DNA of 36,617 bases from Verrucomicrobiota bacterium (GTDB lineage Bacteria; Verrucomicrobiota; Verrucomicrobiia; Limisphaerales; SIBE01), in contig JAIPJX010000039.1 of assembly GCA_021733945.1 (NCBI GenBank), positions 1 to 36,617 on the forward strand. Reading direction: 5' to 3'. The notes under the pieces were generated by a model that did no database searches, was not told the origin of the DNA, and was given only the letters and a program-made list of their open reading frames with translations. Every line of letters begins with the position of its first letter. Position 1 is the stretch's first letter. Position numbers and translations under genes: made by a program. This document shows, one piece after another, positions 17,811 to 24,722 of this stretch.

Positions 17811-18197
17811 CTAATCGGCTTCGGGATGGATGGCGTCGATGATCAGCTGTTTCATTTCGGCAAGCGGGGTGTCCTTGAGGATGTAGCCGACGGCACCCGC
17901 TTCCAGGCACTCCTCCACCGTTTGAGCGTCGGCGAGGGAGGTCATCATGATGATTCGGGCGTCTGGGAATTCCTCCAAAATGGCATGCAATGCTTCGACC
18001 CCAGTTTTGACGGGCATGTTGATGTCCAACATGGCGAAGTCCGGTTTCAGCTGACGAAACAGATCGATGGCTTCCTGACCGGTCGAAGCTTCGGCCACGA
18101 CATCGGCCTTTTGGGTTTTCAGGACGGATTTCAGCAGGAGACGGATGTGTTTTTCGTCATCCGCCACGAGGACCTTGAGGCCGGCGATTTCATTCAT
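17811..18197 (-). CDS. stand-alone response regulator receiver
   Basis: A 128-residue single-domain CheY-like protein. It has the acidic pair Asp13/Asp14, phosphoacceptor Asp58 in AMLDINMP, the Thr/Ser switch at MMTS (86-87), Lys108 in YILKD, and the VGYILKDTPL surface typical of the receivers of NarL-type regulators. The protein stops right after the domain, so it has no DNA-binding output and must act through protein contact. It heads the operon with the micro-protein and PilB-type ATPase genes, so control of pilus assembly is the natural hypothesis. Start ATG 18197 is preceded by AGGTAA. The 245-bp gap to the divergent aldolase gene should hold the promoters for both, but I found no good hexamer pair. 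Confidence 0.9.
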   Translation of the reverse strand: MNEIAGLKVLVADDEKHIRLLLKSVLKTQKADVVAEASTGQEAIDLFRQLKPDFAMLDINMPVKTGVEALHAILEEFPDARIIMMTSLADAQTVEECLEAGAVGYILKDTPLAEMKQLIIDAIHPEAD

Positions 18198-18442
18198 GAA
18201 TTTTACCTAAATCCTGTGGAGGGCGTCCGCGCCTTCCCTGGGTAAACGCTGTCCAGCTCCACTGAGCGATCCTTCAACCGCGCGGTGGGGCTGTTTGGCT
18301 GAGAGATTAGGGTTGCCGTGATGTGGTTGCAATCTCTATTGAATTGGGTTTTGTGGGCGCAATTGTGTGATTCGGGCGGCCCAGACACACGGTAAATGGT
18401 TCTGGATCTGCCCGGGATCATTCTGCTAGGTTCCACGGATCC

Positions 18443-19453
18443 ATGAGTAAAGAAGCAAAGAATAGCAAAGCCAAGACACACAAAGAGAGTCCGGTTGAAC
18501 GGTGGCTCTCCTATCGTCCCGAGATCCGGGTGGTCGACTGCACCATTCGCGATGGAGGGTTGATGAACAACCACAAGTTCGATGATTCGCTCGTCAAAAA
18601 GGTCTATGAGACCTGCGTTGCGGCTGGAGTCGATTACATGGAGATCGGTTACAAAGCCTCCCGCAAAGGCATTGTGGCCGGGGAACACGGCGCGTGGAAA
18701 TACAGTCGTGAGGAGGATATCCGACGGATCGTCGGAGAGAACGACAGCAAGCTCAAGCTGTGCGTGATGGCGGACGCCGAACGATGCGATTACAAGGAGG
18801 ATATTCCGCCCAAGAAAGACAGTGTCGTCGACATGATTCGGGTGGCGACCTACATCTACCAGATCCCGACGGCGATCGAGATGCTCAAGGATGCCCGGGA
18901 CAAGGGGTACGAGACCACGGTGAACCTGATGGCGGCATCGACCATTCCGGACCGGGAATTGGGGGAGGGGCTCGAGTTGCTGGCGGGCTCCGAGGCTGGT
19001 GCGATCTATGTGGTGGACAGTTTTGGGGCGCTTTACAGCGAGCAGGTCCACCGACTGGTGAAGAAATACCTGCACTACTGCAAAGCCGCCGGCAAGGAGG
19101 TGGGAGTGCACATGCACAACAATCTGCAGTTGGCCTTCGCCAATACCATTGACGGCATTGTTCTGGGCGCGAACATGCTCGACGCCACCCTGGCGGGCCT
19201 CGGACGGGGTGCGGGGAACTGTCCACTCGAACTCCTGATCGGCTTTCTGCACAATCCCAAATACAATCTCCGGCCGGTGATCGATTGTGTGCAGCATCAC
19301 ATCGAACCGATGCGCCAGAAACTCGGTTGGGGCTACGACCTGCCGTACATGCTCACAGGCCTGCTGAACCAGCATCCCCGCACGGCAATCAAGTACAATG
19401 CGGCGGAGGAGAAAGAGGACATCGTCAAGTTTTACGATATGGTCACCGAATAA
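18443..19453 (+). CDS. DRE-TIM metallolyase / aldolase family protein
   Basis: A 336-residue cytoplasmic enzyme. After a Lys-rich N-terminal tail of ~17 residues, the TIM barrel opens with VVDCTIRDGG (Asp32, Arg36, Asp37), the signature of the DRE-TIM superfamily that includes 4-hydroxy-2-oxovalerate aldolase, HMG-CoA lyase and isopropylmalate synthase. The metal-binding His-x-His is His223/His225 in VGVHMHNNLQ, followed by LGRGAGNCPLE, which corresponds to the glycine-rich loop near the active site. These motifs predict a divalent-metal-dependent aldol or Claisen-type reaction. The C-terminal regulatory or communication domains of LeuA and DmpG are absent or minimal, so it is closest to the short aldolase-type members. 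No dmpF-like dehydrogenase lies nearby, so the classical aromatic meta-cleavage role is unsupported and the substrate is unknown. Confidence 0.85.
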   Translation: MSKEAKNSKAKTHKESPVERWLSYRPEIRVVDCTIRDGGLMNNHKFDDSLVKKVYETCVAAGVDYMEIGYKASRKGIVAGEHGAWKYSREEDIRRIVGENDSKLKLCVMADAERCDYKEDIPPKKDSVVDMIRVATYIYQIPTAIEMLKDARDKGYETTVNLMAASTIPDRELGEGLELLAGSEAGAIYVVDSFGALYSEQVHRLVKKYLHYCKAAGKEVGVHMHNNLQLAFANTIDGIVLGANMLDATLAGLGRGAGNCPLELLIGFLHNPKYNLRPVIDCVQHHIEPMRQKLGWGYDLPYMLTGLLNQHPRTAIKYNAAEEKEDIVKFYDMVTE

Positions 19454-19507
19454 CCGGCGTCCCGTGCCCGGCCAGTCCGGGAATGCTTCGGGCTGCCGCT
19501 CCTGCTT

Positions 19508-20953
19508 ATGAATCCGCTCGAACAGTTGGTCCAGGAACAGCGCAGGCTTGTCACCCGCCGCTGGTTCTTCAAGGAGTGTGGTGTGGGGCTCGGGGCCATT
19601 GCCCTGGGTTCCCTCCTGGGGGATCCGGCCATCCGGACTTGCGCCGCTGCTCCTGCTCTTGAAAATCCGCTCGCGCCGAAACGCCCGCATCACGCGCCGA
19701 AAGCCAGGAATGTCATCTACCTTTTTATGGCGGGGGCCCCGAGCCACCTCGACCTGTTCGATTACAAGCCGCAGCTGACGAAATTCGACGGCACCCTGCC
19801 GCCTCCCGAGTTGATCAAGGATTACCGGGCTGCGTTCATCAAACCTTCGTCGAAGTTTTTGGGGCCAAGGTTCAAGTTCTCCCGGCACGGTCAGTCCGGA
19901 GCCGAGTTGTCCGAGTTGTTGCCCTACCTGAGCAAACAGGTGGACGACATGGCGATTGTGCGATCGATGCACACGGATGCCTTCAATCACGCTCCCGCTC
20001 AGATTTTCATGAACACGGGTTCGGTGCAGTTCGGGCGACCCAGTTTCGGGGCGTGGACCACGTACGGCCTGGGAAGCCAGTCCGAGGAACTCCCGGCCTA
20101 TGTCGTGTTCAGTTCCGGAGCGAAGGGTACGAGTGGCGGTGCATCCAACTGGGGCTGCGGCTTTCTGCCGTCGGTCCATCAGGGAGTGCTGTTTCGCAGT
20201 CAGGGCGATCCGATCCTGCACCTTTCCAATCCCAGGGGAGTGGATCGAAAAATTCAACGGGACACGCTTGATACGCTGGATCGGTTGAACCGGCGGCACC
20301 TGGAGTTGGTGGGAGATCCCGAGATCGCCACGCGAATCAATTCGTTCGAGATGGCGTATCGCATGCAAACCAGTGCGCCCGAGCTGATGGATCTTTCGAA
20401 GGAATCCCCGGAGACCCTCCGGATGTATGGTGCGGAACCGGGCAAATCTTCGTTTGCCAACAACTGCCTCCAGGCTCGACGGCTGGTCGAACGGGGCGTC
20501 CGGTTCGTACAACTCTTTCACGAAGCGTGGGATCAGCACGGAAACCTGGCCAAGGATCTCGAGAAGAACTGTCGGGATACCGAGCAGGCTTCGGCTGCGC
20601 TTGTGGCTGATCTCAAGCGGCGCGGGCTGTTGGACGACACGATTGTGATCTGGGGAGGCGAGTTTGGCCGCACGCCCATGGTGCAGGGCGGGGGGGATGA
20701 CGGACGGGATCACCACCCGAACGCGTTCTCGATGTGGATGGCGGGAGGAGGCACGCGCCCGGGACTCACACTGGGGGAAACCGACGAGTTCGGATTCAAC
20801 GCCGTTTCGGACAAGGTGCATGTGCACGACCTGCATGCGACGTTGCTGCACCTCCTGGGGTTTGATCACACCCGCCTCACCCACCGGTTTCAAGGCCGGG
20901 ATTTTCGTCTGACCGATGTGCATGGCCAGATCATCGAAAAACTCCTTGCGTGA
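19508..20953 (+). CDS. DUF1501 family Tat-exported protein
   Basis: A 481-residue protein. It starts with a twin-arginine signal (Arg17-Arg18 in [19 protein letters not shown]), so it should be exported folded. The mature part shows DUF1501 landmarks: [41 protein letters not shown] read in part, [25 protein letters not shown] and [18 protein letters not shown]. The fold belongs to the alkaline phosphatase/sulfatase superfamily and the conserved Asp/His positions fit a metallo-hydrolase site, but the reaction is not established to my knowledge. In Planctomycetota and Verrucomicrobiota it is usually encoded beside a DUF1549/DUF1553 protein; here that partner is ~4 kb away on the opposite strand (24723-27539). 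Fifty-four bases separate it from the aldolase gene, and a short palindromic hairpin follows its stop. Confidence 0.92.
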   Translation: MNPLEQLVQEQRRLVTRRWFFKECGVGLGAIALGSLLGDPAIRTCAAAPALENPLAPKRPHHAPKARNVIYLFMAGAPSHLDLFDYKPQLTKFDGTLPPPELIKDYRAAFIKPSSKFLGPRFKFSRHGQSGAELSELLPYLSKQVDDMAIVRSMHTDAFNHAPAQIFMNTGSVQFGRPSFGAWTTYGLGSQSEELPAYVVFSSGAKGTSGGASNWGCGFLPSVHQGVLFRSQGDPILHLSNPRGVDRKIQRDTLDTLDRLNRRHLELVGDPEIATRINSFEMAYRMQTSAPELMDLSKESPETLRMYGAEPGKSSFANNCLQARRLVERGVRFVQLFHEAWDQHGNLAKDLEKNCRDTEQASAALVADLKRRGLLDDTIVIWGGEFGRTPMVQGGGDDGRDHHPNAFSMWMAGGGTRPGLTLGETDEFGFNAVSDKVHVHDLHATLLHLLGFDHTRLTHRFQGRDFRLTDVHGQIIEKLLA

Positions 20954-20961
20954 TCAGGAAC

Positions 20962-20979
20962 GGCCGCGTTCAAGCGGCC
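20962..20979 (+). terminator. possible terminator hairpin after DUF1501 gene
   Basis: GGCCGC and GCGGCC pair perfectly across a GTTCAA loop, eight bases after the DUF1501 stop and before the sulfatase gene. The stem is strong but short and has no T-tract, so it may only attenuate read-through. Confidence 0.35.
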
Positions 20980-21050
20980 AACCGGTCCGATGCGCGCGGA
21001 GGCCCCGAAATAGTCTGTTTGAACCCGCAACACCAACCCAACCGAGAATC

Positions 21051-22727
21051 ATGAACAGAATCCCGAGAGCGTGTCTGAAAAGTAGGAGCGGAGGCAAGAA
21101 GGTCCACTTCTTCAACTGCCAAACCGGGCGATTTTCAGGGCATTGGGAGCCTCGGCGCCTCGGCGTCTACTATCGGATTAGAGTTTTCAGACAGGCTCTG
21201 GGACCTCTTTTCGCAAAGTCATCCCTGTGCCTCCTTCTGCTGTTCCTGGCGGCAGCACGTCCGGCGATCGGGGCGGAGGCGTCCCGGCCCAACATCCTGT
21301 TTATCTTTTCCGACGACCATGCCTACCAGGCAATCAGCGCCTATGACGCCACGCTTCTGCAAACTCCGAACATCGACCGCATTGCGCGGGAGGGGATGCG
21401 GTTTGATCGGTGCCTGGTGCCCAACTCGATCTGCGGCCCCAGTCGGGCCACGATTTTGACGGGCAAATACAGTCATCTCAACGGGTTTTTCAACAACGGC
21501 CGCAACCGGTTTGACGGTTCACAGACCACCTTTCCGAAACTGCTGCAAAAGGCTGGATACCAGACGGCCATCGTCGGCAAATGGCATCTGGTGACCGATC
21601 CCACCGGGTTTGACTACTGGGAGATTCTTCCGGGTCAGGGTGTGTATTACAACCCGCCGATGATACGGGATGGAAAACGTGTCAAATACGAGGGGTATAC
21701 CACCGACATCATCACCAAACTCTCGCTCGACTGGCTCAAGAACCGGCGGGACACCGGTCGCCCCTTTCTTTTGATGTGCCAGCAGAAGGCGCCCCACCGC
21801 CCGTGGGAACCGAACCTGAAACACCTGGGGCATGACCACGATCGGAAGTACCCGGAGCCGGACACTCTGTTTGATGATTATTCGGGTCGCGGCCGGGCGG
21901 AACGCGAGCAGGACATGACGATCGAGAAGACCATGAACGCGAGGGATTTGAAACTGACCCCGCCGCCCAACCTCACCGCGGCGCAACAGAAAGTCTGGGA
22001 CGAATACTACGGTCCGCGGAACGAGGCCTTCCGGAAGGCCCATCTCGAGGGGAAGGATCTGGTGCGCTGGAAGTTTAACCGCTACATGCACGATTATCTG
22101 GGCAGCATCAAGTCCGTGGACGACGGAGTGGGAGAATTGCTCGACTACCTGAAGGAGACGGGACTCGATAAGAACACGATTGTGATCTATTCCTCGGACC
22201 AGGGATTTTATCTGGGGGAACATGGGTGGTTTGATAAACGCTGGATCTTCGAGGAGTCGCTTCGCACGCCGCTGCTGGTGCGGTGGCCCGGGGTGACGCA
22301 GCCGGGCAGTGTCAACAAGGCCCTGGTGTCCAATCTCGACTACGGCGAGACCTTTCTTGAGGCGGCCGGGGTGCCGGTCCCGGCCGAGATGCAGGGCCGG
22401 AGTCTGGTGCCTCTGCTCGGAGGCAATACGCCGGCAGACTGGCGCCGGAGTTTCTATTATCAATACTACGAATACCCCGGAGCGCACAGTGTGCGCAAAC
22501 ATTACGGGGTGGTGACAGATCGGTACAAGCTCGTTCATTTCTACGAACCCGACGTCGATTACTGGGAATTGTTCGATCTGCAGACCGACCCCAGGGAGAT
22601 GCGGAGCGTGTTCGGACAGGCCGATTACCTGGTTGCTCAGCGGGACCTCGAGGCCGAATTGGCACGTCTGCGTGTCGAGCTCAAGGTGCCCGCGGTCGAT
22701 TCGCCGGACTCGATCACACGGAGGTAG
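21051..22727 (+). CDS. exported type I sulfatase with element-expanded N-terminus
   Basis: From ATG 21051 the protein has 558 residues. Metal-binding Asp88/Asp89 (FSDDHA) and the sulfatase signature CGPSR at Cys128 are present. That Cys would be converted to formylglycine, provided the host has a maturase. Further landmarks are [40 protein letters not shown] and YYQYYEYPG, typical of polysaccharide sulfatases in PVC bacteria. The protein should act outside the cytoplasm, removing sulfate from glycans; the substrate is unknown. The hydrophobic signal core ([20 protein letters not shown]) begins ~50 residues in. The preceding ~44 codons come from a 132-bp inverted-repeat element (21067-21198) inserted in frame, so the present n-region is abnormally long and basic. 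There is no alternative Met between the element and the core, so efficient export is uncertain. Confidence 0.88.
   Translation: MNRIPRACLKSRSGGKKVHFFNCQTGRFSGHWEPRRLGVYYRIRVFRQALGPLFAKSSLCLLLLFLAAARPAIGAEASRPNILFIFSDDHAYQAISAYDATLLQTPNIDRIAREGMRFDRCLVPNSICGPSRATILTGKYSHLNGFFNNGRNRFDGSQTTFPKLLQKAGYQTAIVGKWHLVTDPTGFDYWEILPGQGVYYNPPMIRDGKRVKYEGYTTDIITKLSLDWLKNRRDTGRPFLLMCQQKAPHRPWEPNLKHLGHDHDRKYPEPDTLFDDYSGRGRAEREQDMTIEKTMNARDLKLTPPPNLTAAQQKVWDEYYGPRNEAFRKAHLEGKDLVRWKFNRYMHDYLGSIKSVDDGVGELLDYLKETGLDKNTIVIYSSDQGFYLGEHGWFDKRWIFEESLRTPLLVRWPGVTQPGSVNKALVSNLDYGETFLEAAGVPVPAEMQGRSLVPLLGGNTPADWRRSFYYQYYEYPGAHSVRKHYGVVTDRYKLVHFYEPDVDYWELFDLQTDPREMRSVFGQADYLVAQRDLEAELARLRVELKVPAVDSPDSITRR
21067..21198. 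mobile_element. MITE-like inverted-repeat element inside sulfatase signal region
   Basis: The ends GAGCGTGTCTGAAAA (21067-21081) and TTTTCAGACAGGCTC (21184-21198) are 15-base terminal inverted repeats matching at 14 of 15 positions. They enclose 102 bases with an internal AAGAAG-GTCCA-CTTCTT hairpin (21096-21112) and a tandem CCTCGGCG pair (21150-21165). The total is 132 bp, exactly 44 codons. It encodes no protein of its own, as expected for a non-autonomous miniature element. Removing it joins MNRIP codons to ATGGGACCTC and restores a compact signal peptide, which argues that this is an insertion rather than native coding sequence. No target-site duplication is evident. I saw no second copy in the window. 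Confidence 0.65.
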
Positions 22728-22804
22728 GGCCACTGACGGGGACAATGGGAGGGATTGGATTTTCCTGACTCGTCAGGGGAGTACGGAATCCATATGCTCT
22801 GCGA

Positions 22805-24634
22805 GTGGACAGCAAGCCCAATCTTTTGGAGCAGATTGCGACGGTTTCCGGCGCATTCATCCGGCGTCACTGGCGGCGCCTGCTCCGGATTCGTGAGCAG
22901 CTTGGATTCAGTGAAGAGACGTTTCACCTGATTTTCGCGGGAGTGGTGGGGGTTCTGGGTGGGGTAACGAATTTTCTTTTTGTCGCAAGTGTCGAGGCCC
23001 TCAAGACCCTGGCGCTGGGGCGTTCGGGTGATCTGGTGGAGGTTGCCCGGAGCCTGTTGGGCTGGCAGCGTTTTTTGATCCCCGGCCTCGGGGGCCTGGC
23101 TGCCGGGTTGCTGCTTTTTTGGGGGCTCCGGTGGGTTGGGAAAAGGGAGGCGAGCAATGTGCTGGAGGTGGTGGTCGCCGGCGATGGCAGGCTGCGGATG
23201 CGGAGTGCCCTGGTCAAGGCGGTGTCCTCGATGGTCACGATCGTGAGTGGAGCCTCCATCGGTCGCGAGGGTTCAATCACGCAGTTGACCGCCACCTTTG
23301 CTTCGAAACTGGGGCAGGTGGCGGGGTGGGAGCCCTACCGGCTGCGGTTGCTGGTCTCCTGCGGTGCGGCATCCGGTCTGGCTGCGGCGTACAACGCGCC
23401 GGTGGCCGGCGCGATCTTCGCGGCGCAGATTGTATTGGGCAGTTTTTCGATGACGTTGTTTGCGCCGATCGTCTTTGCTTCGGTGATTGCCACCATGGTT
23501 TCCCGGTATTTTTTTGGGATTGCTCCCCTTTACCGGGTCATTGCGTTTGAAGACCCGAGCCTGGGGCAGTTGCCGCTGTTTCTGATGCTCGGCATGCTCT
23601 CCGGTGTGCTTGGTGCGGTGTTCCTGAAGATTCTCCGGTACAGCGAGGAGCAGTTTGTCCGGATGAATCTCTCGATTTACGACCGGCTCGGTTTGGGCGG
23701 GTTGCTTGTGGGAGGCATTGCGATCTTTGTCCCGGAAGTGTGGGGGAACGGGTATGGTGTGGCCAACAAGATCCTGATGGAGGATTACCTCAAGGTGCCA
23801 TCGCCCATCTGGTTTATGCTGGGGTTGCTCCTGGCCAAGCTGTTGGCCACGGTTCTGTCCGTGGGATCCGGTGCGGTTGGCGGGGTTTTTACTCCCACGC
23901 TGTTTTTGGGTGCGGCCCTGGGCAGTTTGTTTGGTACGATGGCCCATCAACTGGGCTGGGCCTCGAATATCCACGTGGGGGCATTTGCACTGGTCGGCAT
24001 GGGCAGCATCCTGGCGGCCACGGTTCATGCGCCCCTCATGGCGGTGATTCTGGTATTTGAGATTTCGCTGAACTATTCGCTCATCCCACCTCTGATGCTG
24101 GCCTGCGCCGTCTCGAGCGTGATCGCCCGCCGGCTGCACAGGGATTCGATTTACACGGAACCGCTCCGACGCAAGGGGGTCGATCTGGATCGTGAGACCC
24201 AGGAAATCGGTGCCGCCGTGTCCACCACGGTGGGTGACCTGATGCGCACGCCCTCGACTCCGCTGCGGGAAACGGCCACGTTCCGCGAGATCGCCGATCG
24301 GTTTCTCAAGAGTCCGAACAATTTTTTTCTCGTTGTGGACTCGGAGAGCCGGTTTCTGGGAATTGTGGCGTTGCACGATCTGAAGGAATACCTGAATGCC
24401 GGGCAGGAGCTCAGCAGTGTGATCGCCTTCGATGTGATGCGCCCGCCGCCGGGCGCTCTGACTCCGAATCAGCGGTTGCTGGAGGCGCTGCCGGTCCTTC
24501 TCGCCAGTGAGCTGCGCAATGTGCCCGTGGTCAACAATTTCGCGGAAAACCGGTTGGTCGGATCGATCTCCCGATCAGAGGCTCTGGGACTGCTGTCCAA
24601 CGCGCTGTCTACGCCCGGTCCCATGGGTGTCTGA
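22805..24634 (+). CDS. ClC-family chloride channel/transporter with CBS pair
   Basis: A 609-residue inner-membrane protein starting at GTG 22805, with no in-frame ATG nearby. About ten hydrophobic helices (40-440) show ClC landmarks: GREG at 153-156 with the gating glutamate Glu155, YNAPVAGAIFA, and GSGAVGGVFTPTLFLGAALG. Residues 455-605 form a pair of CBS domains (MRTPSTPLRE, VVDSESRFLGIVALHDL, VPVVNN, LVGSISRSEAL) that could sense adenine nucleotides. Several filter positions are unusual. The GxGxP segment is replaced by EASNVLE, GREGP reads GREGS, and the position equivalent to the intracellular proton glutamate of E. coli ClC appears to be Ile209. Chloride selectivity and H+ exchange are therefore not assured. 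It follows the sulfatase gene after 77 bases, which hold a small CCTGA-CTCG-TCAGG hairpin. Confidence 0.9.
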   Translation: MDSKPNLLEQIATVSGAFIRRHWRRLLRIREQLGFSEETFHLIFAGVVGVLGGVTNFLFVASVEALKTLALGRSGDLVEVARSLLGWQRFLIPGLGGLAAGLLLFWGLRWVGKREASNVLEVVVAGDGRLRMRSALVKAVSSMVTIVSGASIGREGSITQLTATFASKLGQVAGWEPYRLRLLVSCGAASGLAAAYNAPVAGAIFAAQIVLGSFSMTLFAPIVFASVIATMVSRYFFGIAPLYRVIAFEDPSLGQLPLFLMLGMLSGVLGAVFLKILRYSEEQFVRMNLSIYDRLGLGGLLVGGIAIFVPEVWGNGYGVANKILMEDYLKVPSPIWFMLGLLLAKLLATVLSVGSGAVGGVFTPTLFLGAALGSLFGTMAHQLGWASNIHVGAFALVGMGSILAATVHAPLMAVILVFEISLNYSLIPPLMLACAVSSVIARRLHRDSIYTEPLRRKGVDLDRETQEIGAAVSTTVGDLMRTPSTPLRETATFREIADRFLKSPNNFFLVVDSESRFLGIVALHDLKEYLNAGQELSSVIAFDVMRPPPGALTPNQRLLEALPVLLASELRNVPVVNNFAENRLVGSISRSEALGLLSNALSTPGPMGV

Positions 24635-24685
24635 GCGGACACCGGAGCCTGGGAGGCTGCGTCATCGACGAAGGATTCGGTCAGG

Positions 24686-24706
24686 GACCCCGGGTTTTCC
24701 TGGGTC
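24686..24706. terminator. possible terminator hairpin between convergent genes
   Basis: GACCC-C-GG pairs with CC-T-GGGTC (seven pairs, one mismatch) around a GTTTT loop. It lies between the ClC stop (24634) and the convergent DUF1549/DUF1553 stop (24723), where a two-way terminator is expected. No T-tract follows. Confidence 0.35.
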
Positions 24707-24722
24707 TGCCAGCCGCTGGATG

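Noticed and set aside
18203..20923. A 906-codon open frame on the minus strand
   Set aside because: It is antisense to the well-supported aldolase and DUF1501 genes, has no recognisable domain, and reflects third-position GC bias.
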